From Clostridia bacterium (lineage in GTDB: Bacteria; Bacillota; Clostridia; Christensenellales; Aristaeellaceae): 50,704 nucleotides of DNA. The first letter of the stretch is position 1; the number at the start of each line of letters is the position of its first letter. Where the stretch lies: assembly GCA_017936375.1 (NCBI GenBank), contig JAGBFR010000005.1:1-50704 (forward strand). The letters are read 5' to 3'. Below, one piece after another: positions 8,391-16,445 of this stretch. The notes beneath the pieces are model-generated. The model did not search any database and was not told where the DNA came from. It saw only the letters and a program-made list of their open reading frames with translations. The position numbers and the translations under genes were made by a program.

Positions 8391-8446
8391 CCGCCCTCCC
8401 TTGATTTCATAGGTTGAAGGAATAAAAAAGGCCTCCCGTCCATGAC

Positions 8447-8475
8447 TTGACATGAGCCGGAGGATAGCGTACAAT
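8447..8475 (+). promoter_or_regulatory. Promoter of the candidate antitoxin RNA
   Basis: Perfect TTGACA at 8447-8452 and TACAAT at 8470-8475 with a 17-bp spacer and no plus-strand gene behind it. Transcription should start near 8482. Confidence 0.8.
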
Positions 8476-8481
8476 GTAGGC

Positions 8482-8583
8482 AGATAGGGGTGCAGCCCTA
8501 CGGGTGATGATTCACCACAACGGTCTGGGGAAAGACCGACAAACCGCCGTACGCAGGTCGCAACTGCGAGGCGGTTTTTATTT
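8482..8583 (+). ncRNA. Structured small RNA, candidate type I antitoxin
   Basis: About 100 nt between a consensus promoter and a strong terminator. It contains hairpins TAGGG-GTGCAG-CCCTA, GGTGA-TGAT-TCACC and CGGTCT-GGGGAA-AGACCG. The terminator (8541-8579) is AAACCGCC / GGCGGTTT with an internal CGCAG / CTGCG helix and a T-run. It converges on the small hydrophobic peptide gene on the other strand, and their 3' ends overlap at the shared terminator. This arrangement is known from TxpA/RatA and Fst-type type I toxin-antitoxin loci. The antitoxin role is inferred from arrangement, not from a recognised RNA family. Confidence 0.6.
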
Positions 8584-8674
8584 ATCGCTTAAGAAAGGTC
8601 GAAGTCAGCGAGATCACGCCGACGATTAAACCAGCGATTGCAAGGAGCGTATTGAGCAGTTCAACATTACTCAT
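8582..8674 (-). CDS. Small hydrophobic peptide, holin-like type I toxin candidate
   Basis: 30-residue peptide starting MSNVELLNTLL. It has a single hydrophobic stretch from about residue 6 to 27 and a KR tail, as in short holin-like (Hol_Tox) and TxpA/Fst-type membrane toxins. GGAGGTG lies 5 bases before the ATG. In the mRNA this site can be locked in a hairpin, CCTCCGC pairing with GCGGAGG (8682-8688 with 8703-8709), a common feature of type I toxin messages. The gene is convergent with the structured RNA at 8482-8583. The family cannot be proven at this length; toxicity is inference. Confidence 0.6.
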   Translation of the reverse strand: MSNVELLNTLLAIAGLIVGVISLTSTFLKR

Positions 8675-8743
8675 TGCATCACCTCCGCTTCTGTACGCCG
8701 TTGCGGAGGAAACCACCCGTAGACCCTACCTGCCTACGAGGAA

Positions 8744-8772
8744 AGGATATCACAGGGACGGCGAAAAGGCAA
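8744..8772 (-). promoter_or_regulatory. Promoter of the holin-like peptide gene
   Basis: On the minus strand, -35 TTGCCT (8767-8772) and -10 TATCCT (8744-8749) with a 17-bp spacer; transcription would start near 8737, giving a leader of about 63 nt. The leader begins GTAGGCAGGTAGGG, nearly the same as the start of the opposite RNA (8476-8489). Confidence 0.65.
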
Positions 8773-8841
8773 GCCGTCCATCTACCTGCGGCTCCTATAT
8801 TCTTACCCTTTGCATGGCAGAAACGCGAATATCACCAGAAA

Positions 8842-8870
8842 TTGACATTGCCGGATATTTAGAATATAAT
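8842..8870 (+). promoter_or_regulatory. Promoter of the STAS-SpoIIE-NHLM operon
   Basis: Perfect TTGACA (8842-8847), 17 bp, TATAAT (8865-8870). Start near 8877, leaving a 154-nt leader before the first gene. Confidence 0.85.
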
Positions 8871-8876
8871 TTCTAC

Positions 8877-8962
8877 GAGAAGATTCGGCCGCAGACGTGC
8901 AGATACGATAAATCTTCAATAGAATCATGAGCAACGTCCTGCGGCCGCGCGGGACGTTTTTT
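8877..8962 (+). promoter_or_regulatory. Attenuator-like leader with competing helices
   Basis: A terminator AACGTCC / GGACGTT with T6 (8933-8939 with 8952-8958) lies between the promoter and the first gene. Its 5' arm and loop can instead pair with an earlier segment: 8886-8898 (CGGCCGCAGACGT) pairs with 8934-8947 with one bulged base. A third helix AAGATT / AATCTT (8880-8885 with 8911-8916) would enclose and compete with that pairing. Mutually exclusive helices of this kind are the mark of transcription attenuators and riboswitches. No known riboswitch core is recognised. Alternatively an 86-nt small RNA simply ends here. Confidence 0.6.
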
Positions 8963-9030
8963 GTGTTTTGCCGCTCCCGAGGAGCAGGGCATGCCCCGCA
9001 CATGACAACTGGTTGAAGGAGAGAACTGTA

Positions 9031-9327
9031 ATGACGATTGACAAGAAGATTGACGGCTCCGAGCTGACGCTTACCCTGATTGGCCGTCTGGACACCAACA
9101 CCGCGCCCCAGCTGGAGAATGAACTGAAGGCGAGCCTTGGCGGCGTGGAAAGCCTCACGCTGGACTTTGCCGAGCTTGATTATCTGTCCTCCGCCGGCCT
9201 GCGCGTGCTCCTTGCGGCGCAGAAGATCATGAACAGGCAGGGCTGTATGGTGGTCCGCAATGTGAATGAGACCATCAGCGAGATCTTTGAGGTCACGGGC
9301 TTCTGCGATATTCTGACGATTGAATAA
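9031..9327 (+). CDS. STAS-domain anti-sigma factor antagonist (SpoIIAA/RsbV type)
   Basis: 98-residue single STAS domain. The switch serine is Ser54 in DYLSSAGLRVLL, matching the phosphorylated serine of SpoIIAA and RsbV. Unphosphorylated, it would bind and neutralise the RsbW-like kinase encoded two genes downstream; the kinase would phosphorylate it and the SpoIIE-like phosphatase would reverse that. The ATG at 9031 follows AAGGAGA. Its stop codon overlaps the next start (TAATG), so the two are translationally coupled. It is the first gene of a six-gene unit that ends in peptide exporters. Confidence 0.93.
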   Translation: MTIDKKIDGSELTLTLIGRLDTNTAPQLENELKASLGGVESLTLDFAELDYLSSAGLRVLLAAQKIMNRQGCMVVRNVNETISEIFEVTGFCDILTIE

Positions 9328-11168
9328 TGCCTATGAAGAAGAAAATTAAAATCTCCCATGCCTTTCAGCGGTGGCTGCTTGTTCTGGTCGCCATCGCTTT
9401 TTTGACAACCACGGTTTTTCTCTGGCTGATTCAGACCCGGCTGTCTGAGAATAACGCCATCAACCTGCTGAGGCTGAATCTGTCCGATGTGCGTGAGGAC
9501 ATCATCGATGCGTCGGATGAGAATCTGCTGAGGCTGACGCGGAGCATGGCGCAGGAGCTCGACGCCATGGACAGGATCACCGGCGATGTGCTCTATGAGC
9601 TGCTCGGCCGGTATGACGTAACGGAGATCAATATCATCGATTCGTTCGGCGTCATCGTTGCGACCACCCATCCGTCCTTTCTGGGCTATGACATGCGCAG
9701 CGGCGCGCAGTCCGGCGAGTTCATAGGGCTGCTCTCCGGCGAGAAGGAATATGTGCAGAGCTATCAGCCGACCTCTGATGATCCGTCCATCTCCCGCAAG
9801 TACGGCGGCGTGGCGCTGGAGCGGGGCGGGTTTGTTCAGGTCGGCTACGGCGCGGAGCGCTTCCAGCGTGATATTGACGAGTTTGTCGTCGGCGTGACCC
9901 GCAATCGCCATGTGGGCGCGGGCGGCTGCATCATCATTGTGGATGAGGCGTGGAATATCGTCAGCGACCGGTATGGCAGCGAAGGACAGAATCTCAATGT
10001 GACCGGCGTATGGATCGACACGGCAGTCACGCCGGAAAACGAGGTCTTTATGGCCGATGTGTATGGCCGGGCCAGCTACTGTATGTACCAGACGACGGAG
10101 GGCTATCGAATCGTGGCCGTCATGCCGCGCAGCGAGGCGGCCCTGTCGCGCAATGTGTCCGTGGGCGTGACGACCGCGATGCAGATTGTGGTCTTTGCGG
10201 CGCTGTTCATCATGATCTTCGTGCTGGTCAATCGTCTTGTGGTCAGGAATATCTATCAGATCAATGACTCTCTGTCCGCCATCACCGAGGGCAAGCTGGA
10301 TACGGTTGTGAACGTACGCTCGCATGTGGAGTTTGACGACCTGTCCAACGACATCAACACAACGGTGGATACCCTCAAGCGATACATCGCCGACGCAGCC
10401 GCGCGGATCGATGCGGAGCTGGCCTTCGCCAAGGCGATTCAGCATTCGGCGCTGCCTTCCGTGTTCCCGCCCTATCCGGGCAGGAGGGAGTTTGACATCC
10501 ATGCCGCGATGTATACCGCAAAGGAAGTGGGCGGCGATTTCTATGATTTCTATTTTGTCGACGAGGATACGCTGGCTTTCCTGGTTGCGGACGTCTCCGG
10601 CAAGGGCATCCCGGCGGCGATGTTTATGATGCAGTCCAAGACGCTGCTCAAGAGCTGCGCCGAGTCCGGCATGAGCGTGGAGCAGGTATTCACCACCGCG
10701 AACGAGAAGCTCTGCGAGGGCAACGAGGCGGGGATGTTCGTGACCGTGTGGATGGGTCTGCTCAACGTGAAGACCGGGCGGATCACCTTCGCCAATGCGG
10801 GGCATAACCCGCCGCTGGTCCGGGGCGAGGACGGCAGCTTCGCCTTCCATAAGACACGACCCGGCTTTGTGCTTGCCGGCATGGAGGGCGTCCGCTACCG
10901 CAGGTTTGACTTGCAGCTGCAGCCCGGAGATACGCTCTACCTGTATACCGACGGCGTGACGGAGGCGACCGACGCGGCAGAGAACCTCTACGGCGAGGAG
11001 CGTCTGCGCAGCCTGCTCAATGGGCTGCAGGGCGCATCCGCGCAGGCCATCTGCGAGCGGGTGAAGGCGGACGTGGACGCTTTCGCGGGCGATGCGGAGC
11101 AGTTTGACGACATCACCATGCTGTGCCTGACGTGGCACGGCCCTCAGGCTGAGGAGGCGAGAGCATGA
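9327..11168 (+). CDS. Membrane sensor SpoIIE-type PP2C phosphatase with HAMP
   Basis: 613-residue phosphatase. A membrane segment at about 16-38 and a second at about 281-302 enclose a roughly 240-residue outside sensor region, probably Cache-like. A HAMP linker (about 303-355) and a SpoIIE-type PP2C domain (about 375-605) follow. Metal-binding acidic motifs are seen: EVGGDFYDF, ADVSGKGIPAAMF and QFDDITML. It should dephosphorylate the STAS partner on an external cue and so release or capture the anti-sigma kinase. The start ATG overlaps the STAS stop; an ATG two codons later is possible. Its end overlaps the kinase start by four bases (ATGA). The ligand is unknown. Confidence 0.92.
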   Translation: MPMKKKIKISHAFQRWLLVLVAIAFLTTTVFLWLIQTRLSENNAINLLRLNLSDVREDIIDASDENLLRLTRSMAQELDAMDRITGDVLYELLGRYDVTEINIIDSFGVIVATTHPSFLGYDMRSGAQSGEFIGLLSGEKEYVQSYQPTSDDPSISRKYGGVALERGGFVQVGYGAERFQRDIDEFVVGVTRNRHVGAGGCIIIVDEAWNIVSDRYGSEGQNLNVTGVWIDTAVTPENEVFMADVYGRASYCMYQTTEGYRIVAVMPRSEAALSRNVSVGVTTAMQIVVFAALFIMIFVLVNRLVVRNIYQINDSLSAITEGKLDTVVNVRSHVEFDDLSNDINTTVDTLKRYIADAAARIDAELAFAKAIQHSALPSVFPPYPGRREFDIHAAMYTAKEVGGDFYDFYFVDEDTLAFLVADVSGKGIPAAMFMMQSKTLLKSCAESGMSVEQVFTTANEKLCEGNEAGMFVTVWMGLLNVKTGRITFANAGHNPPLVRGEDGSFAFHKTRPGFVLAGMEGVRYRRFDLQLQPGDTLYLYTDGVTEATDAAENLYGEERLRSLLNGLQGASAQAICERVKADVDAFAGDAEQFDDITMLCLTWHGPQAEEARA

Positions 11169-11578
11169 AGGAAATGACCATCGCCGCGACGGTGGAGAAT
11201 ATCGGGTTGGTTACGGATTTCGTGAATGCACAATTAGAAGCGCTGGACTGCCCCATGAAGGCGCAGATGCAGATCGATATCGCCATCGACGAGCTCTTCG
11301 GCAATATCGCGCAGTATGCCTATAACCCGGATGTGGGAGAGGCCACCGTCCGGGTTGAGGTCGCCGAGGATCCGCTGAGCGTCATCATCACCTTCATCGA
11401 CGGCGGCATGCCGTATGATCCGCTGACCGCTGCTGATCCGGATATCACCCTCGCGGCGGAGGAAAGGTCGCTCGGCGGTCTGGGGATCTTCATGGTCAAA
11501 AAGAGCATGGACGAAATCGCCTATCGCTATGAGAATGGCCGGAATATTTTGACGATCCGAAAAAACCTGAGGAGCTGA
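11165..11578 (+). CDS. RsbW/SpoIIAB-like serine kinase (anti-sigma factor type)
   Basis: 137-residue HATPase_c_2 domain protein. The N-box is IDELFGNIAQYAY, the G1 box FIDGGMPYDP and the glycine-rich lid LGGLGIFMVKK. This is the third member of a partner-switch module with the STAS protein and the SpoIIE-like phosphatase. No sigma factor gene lies nearby, so the target could be a distant sigma factor or a non-sigma partner such as the exporter itself. It is coupled to the phosphatase gene by an ATGA overlap, and the next gene starts 4 bases after its stop. Confidence 0.92.
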   Translation: MKEMTIAATVENIGLVTDFVNAQLEALDCPMKAQMQIDIAIDELFGNIAQYAYNPDVGEATVRVEVAEDPLSVIITFIDGGMPYDPLTAADPDITLAAEERSLGGLGIFMVKKSMDEIAYRYENGRNILTIRKNLRS

Positions 11579-11582
11579 TACC

Positions 11583-12053
11583 ATGAGCAACCTGTTCCGC
11601 AAAAAGAGTATGGAACGCATTTCTTCTCCCGAGCAGCTCAATGATTATATCCGCGTGTCCACGCCCTCGGTGTGGATGCTGCTGATCGCCATCGTGATCC
11701 TGCTGGCGGGCGTCTGCGTATGGGGCGTTGCCGGGCATATGGATACGGTGCTGCCCGTTGTCGCCGTCGCGCAGGAGGGGAGCGTGACAGCCTACGTCCG
11801 CGAGGCGGATGCGGCCTCTGTGAAGGATGGCATGCCGGTATCCGTCGGCGGCGTGACGGGCATGGTGGCGGCTGTCAGCGATCAGCCTGTCTGCGTGGAT
11901 GACGCCTTTACCGAGTACATGCGCCATGTGGGCGCACTGAAGCTGGGCGAATGGGTCTATGCCGTGGCGCTCGACGTCAGCTGCCCTGACGGCGTGCATG
12001 CCGCGAAGATCGTCATCGACAGCGTGCCGCCCATGTCCTTTGTGCTGAATTGA
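11583..12053 (+). CDS. Short HlyD-like protein of an NHLM-type export system
   Basis: 156 residues. A short cytoplasmic N-terminus is followed by one membrane segment at about 30-50 (WMLLIAIVILLAGVCVWGV) and a small outside domain with a lipoyl/barrel-like stretch (EGSVTAYVREADAASVKDGMPVSV, shown here in parts). Position and N-terminal style match the NHLM bacteriocin HlyD-type secretion protein that partners two ABC proteins. It lacks the long coiled coil of classical HlyD and is short. It would link the exporter to the outside face. Family assignment rests partly on context. Confidence 0.7.
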   Translation: MSNLFRKKSMERISSPEQLNDYIRVSTPSVWMLLIAIVILLAGVCVWGVAGHMDTVLPVVAVAQEGSVTAYVREADAASVKDGMPVSVGGVTGMVAAVSDQPVCVDDAFTEYMRHVGALKLGEWVYAVALDVSCPDGVHAAKIVIDSVPPMSFVLN

Positions 12054-12061
12054 GGTGCGCC

Positions 12062-14245
12062 ATGGCAAAGGATGAGAGGAAGATCAGGCAGCCCGTGACG
12101 CAGGGCGTGGCGAAGGTGCCCGTGGTCATGCAGATGGAGGCGCTGGAGTGCGGCGCAGCCTCGCTGACCATGGTGCTGGCCTATTATGAAAAGTGGATTC
12201 CGCTGGAGCAGGTGCGCGCGGACTGCGGCGTATCCCGCGACGGGTCCAATGCCAAAAACGTGCTCCGCGCGGCCCGCAGCTATGGCCTTACCGCAAAGGG
12301 TTACCGCTTTGAGCCTGACGCGCTCAGAAAAGAGGGAAAGTTTCCCTGTATCATCCATTGGAATTTCAATCACTTCGTGGTGCTCTGCGGTTTCAAGGGG
12401 GATAAGGCCGTCCTCAATGACCCGGCTCAGGGCCATTACAGCGTCCCGATGGAGACGTTTGACAAGGCCTTTACCGGCATCTGTCTGTTCTTTGAGCCGG
12501 GCGATGGCTTTGAGCCCGGCGGCAAGCCCAAAAGCGTGCTGGCCTTTGCCCGCCAGCGCATGAAGGGCACCGGCGAGGCGGCGGCGTTTACCGTCATCAC
12601 CGCCGTGATCGCCTCGCTGCTGGGGATCATAAAGCCCGGCTTCTCCCGTGTGTTTCTTGATCGCCTGCTCACCGGCGAGAATCCGGAATGGGTCACGCTG
12701 TTCCTCTGGGCGCTGGCAGGGCTGTCCGTCGTGCAGATTGTGATCGCCTTCATTCAGGCGATTTATTCATCGCGCATCAACGGAAAGATTGCGGCAGTGG
12801 GCAGCACCACCTTCATGTGGAAGCTGCTGCAGATGCCCATGGAATTCTTCTCTCAGCGCATGGCGGGCGATATCCAGCAGCGCAAGGAGACCAATGCGTC
12901 CATCGCGGGCAGCCTCGTGAGCACGTTCGCCCCGCTGGTGATTGACGCCTGCATGATGGTCTTCTATCTGGTGGTCATGCTGCGTTACAGCGTTATGCTG
13001 ACGCTGGTGGGCGTCGCCTCCATCCTGATCAATACCGGCATATCCCGCATCATCTCAAGCAAACGCATCAACATCACCCGCGTGCAGATGCGCGACGCGG
13101 GCAAGCTCTCCGGCACGACGGTGGCGGGTATCGAGATGATCGAGACCATCAAGGCCAGCGGCGCGGAGAACGGCTTCTTTGAGAAGTGGGCGGGCTATCA
13201 GGCCAGCGTCAATCTGCAGGAGGTGCGCTATGCCAGGCTCAATCAGTATTTCGGCCTGCTTCCGCAGATCGTATCCACGATAACCAACACCGCCGTCACA
13301 ATCCTCGGCGTATATCTGGTCATGGACGGCCGGTTCACCATCGGCATGGTGATGGCGTTTCAGGGCTTCCTCGCTTCCTTTATGGCGCCGGCGCAGCAGA
13401 TGATTTCCGCCGGGCAGACCCTGCAGGAGATGCGCACCCAGATGGAGCGCGTCGAGGATGTGATGCAGTATCCCTCCGACGTGGTGTATGCTGCGGAGGG
13501 CGCGGAGGAAGAGGACTACCAAAAGCTCTCCGGCGCGATTGAGATGAGGAACGTGACCTTTGGCTATTCCCGCCTGGCGGAGCCGCTGATCCGCGATTTC
13601 AATCTGACGCTCAAGCCCGGCAGCCGCGTGGCCTTTGTGGGCACCTCCGGCTGCGGCAAATCGACCCTGTCCAAGCTGATCTCCGGCCTGTACCAGCCGT
13701 GGAGCGGCGAGATTCTCTTTGACGGGAAGCCCATGTCCAAGATCGACCGCAGCGTCTTTACCGGCTCTCTGGCGGTTGTGGATCAGGACATCATCCTCTT
13801 CGAGGATACCATCGCCAACAACATCAAGATGTGGGATACCTCCATCGAGGACTTTGAGATGATCATGGCAGCGCGCGATGCGCAGCTCCATGAGGACATC
13901 ATGCAGCGCGACGGCGGCTATCAGTACCGCATCACAGAGGGCGGCAAGGACTTTTCCGGCGGCCAGCGCCAGCGCATCGAGATCGCCCGCGTGCTGGCGC
14001 AGGATCCCACGATCATCATTCTGGACGAGGCGACCTCCGCGCTGGACGCCCGCACGGAGTACAACGTGGTCAAATCCATCAAGGACCGGGGCATCACCTG
14101 CATCGTGGTGGCGCACAGGCTCTCGACCATCCGCGACTGCGATGAGATCATCGTGATGGACCGCGGATGCGTGGTTGAGCGCGGCACCCATGAGGAGCTG
14201 TATGCCCTGAACGGCTTCTATACCAAGCTGGTCTGCAGCGAATAA
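12062..14245 (+). CDS. NHLM-type ABC exporter with C39 leader peptidase
   Basis: 727-residue peptidase-containing ABC transporter. The N-terminal C39 protease has all key residues: Q24, C30 (ALECGAAS), H104 (NFNHFVVL) and D120 (NDPAQG). It should cut leader peptides after a double-glycine-type site. A six-helix membrane domain (about 165-450) and an ATPase follow, with Walker A GTSGCGKST, signature DFSGGQRQR and Walker B IILDEATSALD. The ATG at 12062 is preceded by GAGGTG overlapping the previous stop codon. It pairs with the non-peptidase ABC protein downstream. Family knowledge (NHLM/C39 exporters) indicates export of a ribosomally made peptide; no convincing precursor is seen in the window. 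Confidence 0.93.
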   Translation: MAKDERKIRQPVTQGVAKVPVVMQMEALECGAASLTMVLAYYEKWIPLEQVRADCGVSRDGSNAKNVLRAARSYGLTAKGYRFEPDALRKEGKFPCIIHWNFNHFVVLCGFKGDKAVLNDPAQGHYSVPMETFDKAFTGICLFFEPGDGFEPGGKPKSVLAFARQRMKGTGEAAAFTVITAVIASLLGIIKPGFSRVFLDRLLTGENPEWVTLFLWALAGLSVVQIVIAFIQAIYSSRINGKIAAVGSTTFMWKLLQMPMEFFSQRMAGDIQQRKETNASIAGSLVSTFAPLVIDACMMVFYLVVMLRYSVMLTLVGVASILINTGISRIISSKRINITRVQMRDAGKLSGTTVAGIEMIETIKASGAENGFFEKWAGYQASVNLQEVRYARLNQYFGLLPQIVSTITNTAVTILGVYLVMDGRFTIGMVMAFQGFLASFMAPAQQMISAGQTLQEMRTQMERVEDVMQYPSDVVYAAEGAEEEDYQKLSGAIEMRNVTFGYSRLAEPLIRDFNLTLKPGSRVAFVGTSGCGKSTLSKLISGLYQPWSGEILFDGKPMSKIDRSVFTGSLAVVDQDIILFEDTIANNIKMWDTSIEDFEMIMAARDAQLHEDIMQRDGGYQYRITEGGKDFSGGQRQRIEIARVLAQDPTIIILDEATSALDARTEYNVVKSIKDRGITCIVVAHRLSTIRDCDEIIVMDRGCVVERGTHEELYALNGFYTKLVCSE

Positions 14246-14261
14246 GGAGGGAGGCGGACAC

Positions 14262-16445
14262 ATGGGTTGGTTTGACGAGCAAATCAAGCAAAGAAAGCAA
14301 AGCGACGATCAGCTGTTTGAGGAAGCCTTCGTCCGCATCGCCGACGCGGTGCTGGGCACAAAGATGTCTGCCGCCTATGCCAGCGACGAGGCCAAGGCCA
14401 TCGGTGAAATCGGCGAGATCCTCAGGTATTATAAAATCAAGCCGCGCGAGGTTCCGGACGCTGTGAAGGGGCTGGATGACCGGCTGGAATACCTGCTCCG
14501 GCCCCACGGCGTCATGCGGCGCAATGTGCAGCTGCAGAAGGGCTGGTATAAGGACGCCATCGGCGCAATGCTCGGACGCCGCAGGGACGACGGCAGCGTG
14601 GTCGCGCTGATTCCGCATGGGCTTGCTGGCTATGCGTTCTATGACGCCGCTGCGGCAAAGTGGGTGAAAATCACCGCGCAGACGGAAGCGCTGTTTGACG
14701 AGGAGGCCATCTGCTTCTATAAGCCCTTCCCGCTGACGAAATTGACGATGCCCCTGCTCATGCGCTATATCGCCGAGTGCATGGATAAGGCGGATATCGT
14801 GCTTGTGCTGCTCTCGGCCCTTTCGGTCTCTCTGGTGGGCCTTCTCACGCCGAGGCTGACTGCGCTGCTCTTTGGGCCTGTGGCGCAGAGCGGCAGCGTG
14901 CGCCTGCTGCTGGCGCTTGCGGCGTTCATGATCAGCGTGTCCGTGAGCCGGCTGCTGCTCAATTCGATCAAGACGCTGCTTTCCAGCCGCATCAATACCA
15001 AGCTGAATCTCTCCGTGCAGGCGGCGACGATGATGCGCATCCTGTCCCTGCCGGCGGATTTTTTCAAGCATCATTCCTCCGGCGAGCTGGCGAGCCGCGC
15101 GCAGAATATCCAGTCCCTGTGCAGCATGCTGATGTCTGCCGTGCTGAATGCAGGCCTGACCTCCCTGTTCTCGCTGATCTATGTGACGCAGATCTTTGCC
15201 TACGCGCCTGCGCTGGTGACGCCTGCGCTCGCGGTCATTCTGGTGACGCTGGCGTTTTCCGTCTGCACCACGCTGTATCAGACGCGGGTTGCCCGCAGGC
15301 AGATGGAGCTCGGGGCTGAGGAGAGCGGCATGACCTATGCGCTGATCAGCGGCATTCAGAAGATCAAGCTCTCCGGTGCGGAGAAGCGCGCCTACGCGCG
15401 CTGGTCGGATCTGTATGCAAAGCAGGTTGCATCCGTCTATAACCCGCCCATGTTTCTGAGGATCAACAGCGTCATCAGCATGGCGATTTCGCTCGCGGGC
15501 ACGCTGGTCATGTATATGGCGGCGCTGCGCAGCGGCGTGGGCGTCGCGGAGTACTACGCCTTCAATGCCGCCTATGGCATGGTCAGCGGCGCGTTCATGT
15601 CCCTGTCCGGTCTGGCGATGACGCTGGCGCAGTTTAAGCCCGTTATGGCCATGGCCAAGCCTATCATGGATGCGGAGCCGGAGGTCTCCGAGGGCAAGCA
15701 GGTCATCGAGCGCATCAGCGGCGCCATCGAGGTCAGCAACGTCTCCTTCCGCTATCGGGAGGATATGCCGCTCGTACTGGACGATCTATCCCTCAAAATC
15801 CGTCCCGGGCAGTATGTTGCGATCGTCGGCGCCACCGGCTGCGGCAAATCGACGCTCATGCGCGTTCTGCTCGGCTTTGAGAAGCCGCAGAAGGGCGCGG
15901 TGTACTACAACGGCAAGGATCTCAATACCATCGACCTCAAGTCGCTGCGCCGAAAGATCGGCGTCGTGATGCAGAACGGCAAGCTGTTTCAGGGCGATAT
16001 TTATTCCAATATCGTGATCTCCGCCCCTCATCTGACGCTTCAGGAGGCGTGGGAGGCCGCTGAGATGGCGGGCGTTGCAGAGGATATCCGCCGGATGCCG
16101 ATGGGGATGCACACCATCATCTCCGAGGGCAGCGGCGGCATCTCCGGCGGCCAGCGCCAGCGCCTGATGATCGCCCGCGCCATCGCGCCCAAGCCCAAGG
16201 TGCTCATGTTTGACGAGGCCACCTCCGCGCTGGATAACCTGACGCAGAAGACGGTTTCCGATTCGCTGGAAAAGCTCAAGTGTACCCGCATTGTCATCGC
16301 GCACAGGCTGTCCACGATCAAAGCCTGCGACCGAATCATCTATCTGGAAAAGGGCAAGATTGCCGAGGACGGCACGTATGACGAATTGATTGCGCTGGGT
16401 GGCAGATTTGCTGAGCTGGTGGAGCGCCAGCGGCTGGATGCGTGA
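14262..16445 (+). CDS. NHLM-type ABC exporter, second subunit without active peptidase
   Basis: 727 residues. The N-terminal 160 residues form an accessory domain without a Cys-His protease pair. Membrane helices occupy about 170-440 and the C-terminal ATPase has GATGCGKST, ISGGQRQRL and LMFDEATSALD. The gene starts 16 bases after the peptidase ABC gene, behind AAGGAGGG, so the two are co-translated and probably form a heterodimer. Such peptidase/non-peptidase pairs are typical of NHLM bacteriocin export loci. Confidence 0.92.
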   Translation: MGWFDEQIKQRKQSDDQLFEEAFVRIADAVLGTKMSAAYASDEAKAIGEIGEILRYYKIKPREVPDAVKGLDDRLEYLLRPHGVMRRNVQLQKGWYKDAIGAMLGRRRDDGSVVALIPHGLAGYAFYDAAAAKWVKITAQTEALFDEEAICFYKPFPLTKLTMPLLMRYIAECMDKADIVLVLLSALSVSLVGLLTPRLTALLFGPVAQSGSVRLLLALAAFMISVSVSRLLLNSIKTLLSSRINTKLNLSVQAATMMRILSLPADFFKHHSSGELASRAQNIQSLCSMLMSAVLNAGLTSLFSLIYVTQIFAYAPALVTPALAVILVTLAFSVCTTLYQTRVARRQMELGAEESGMTYALISGIQKIKLSGAEKRAYARWSDLYAKQVASVYNPPMFLRINSVISMAISLAGTLVMYMAALRSGVGVAEYYAFNAAYGMVSGAFMSLSGLAMTLAQFKPVMAMAKPIMDAEPEVSEGKQVIERISGAIEVSNVSFRYREDMPLVLDDLSLKIRPGQYVAIVGATGCGKSTLMRVLLGFEKPQKGAVYYNGKDLNTIDLKSLRRKIGVVMQNGKLFQGDIYSNIVISAPHLTLQEAWEAAEMAGVAEDIRRMPMGMHTIISEGSGGISGGQRQRLMIARAIAPKPKVLMFDEATSALDNLTQKTVSDSLEKLKCTRIVIAHRLSTIKACDRIIYLEKGKIAEDGTYDELIALGGRFAELVERQRLDA

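Larger units (their letters stand above)
8061..8396 (+). repeat. Two tandem 158-bp repeats built on the tRNA-Ser 3' end
   Basis: The tRNA 3' end (CGAATCCC... at 8061) recurs at 8219 and again, slightly changed and cut short, at 8376, giving units of 158 and 157 bp. Each unit holds the tRNA T-arm/acceptor 3' half, the terminator hairpin, then a 106-base structured segment. The repeats are near-identical except for the inner hairpin and a few bases. No protein-coding sense is likely; apparent reading frames are by-products of the palindromes. Confidence 0.9.

Noticed and set aside
8061-8396. CRISPR array or retron as explanation of the repeats
   Set aside because: Only two and a half units, units of about 158 bp with no short spacers, and no cas or reverse transcriptase gene nearby.
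8160-8417. Short plus-strand frames over the tRNA-derived repeats
   Set aside because: They arise from the palindromic tRNA 3'-end repeats, have no ribosome binding site, and the repeat covariation fits a DNA or RNA fold, not a protein.
8928-9017. Possible 29-residue leader peptide starting at ATG 8928 in the attenuator region
   Set aside because: No ribosome binding site, no run of regulatory codons, and it crosses the terminator; the RNA-helix explanation is stronger.
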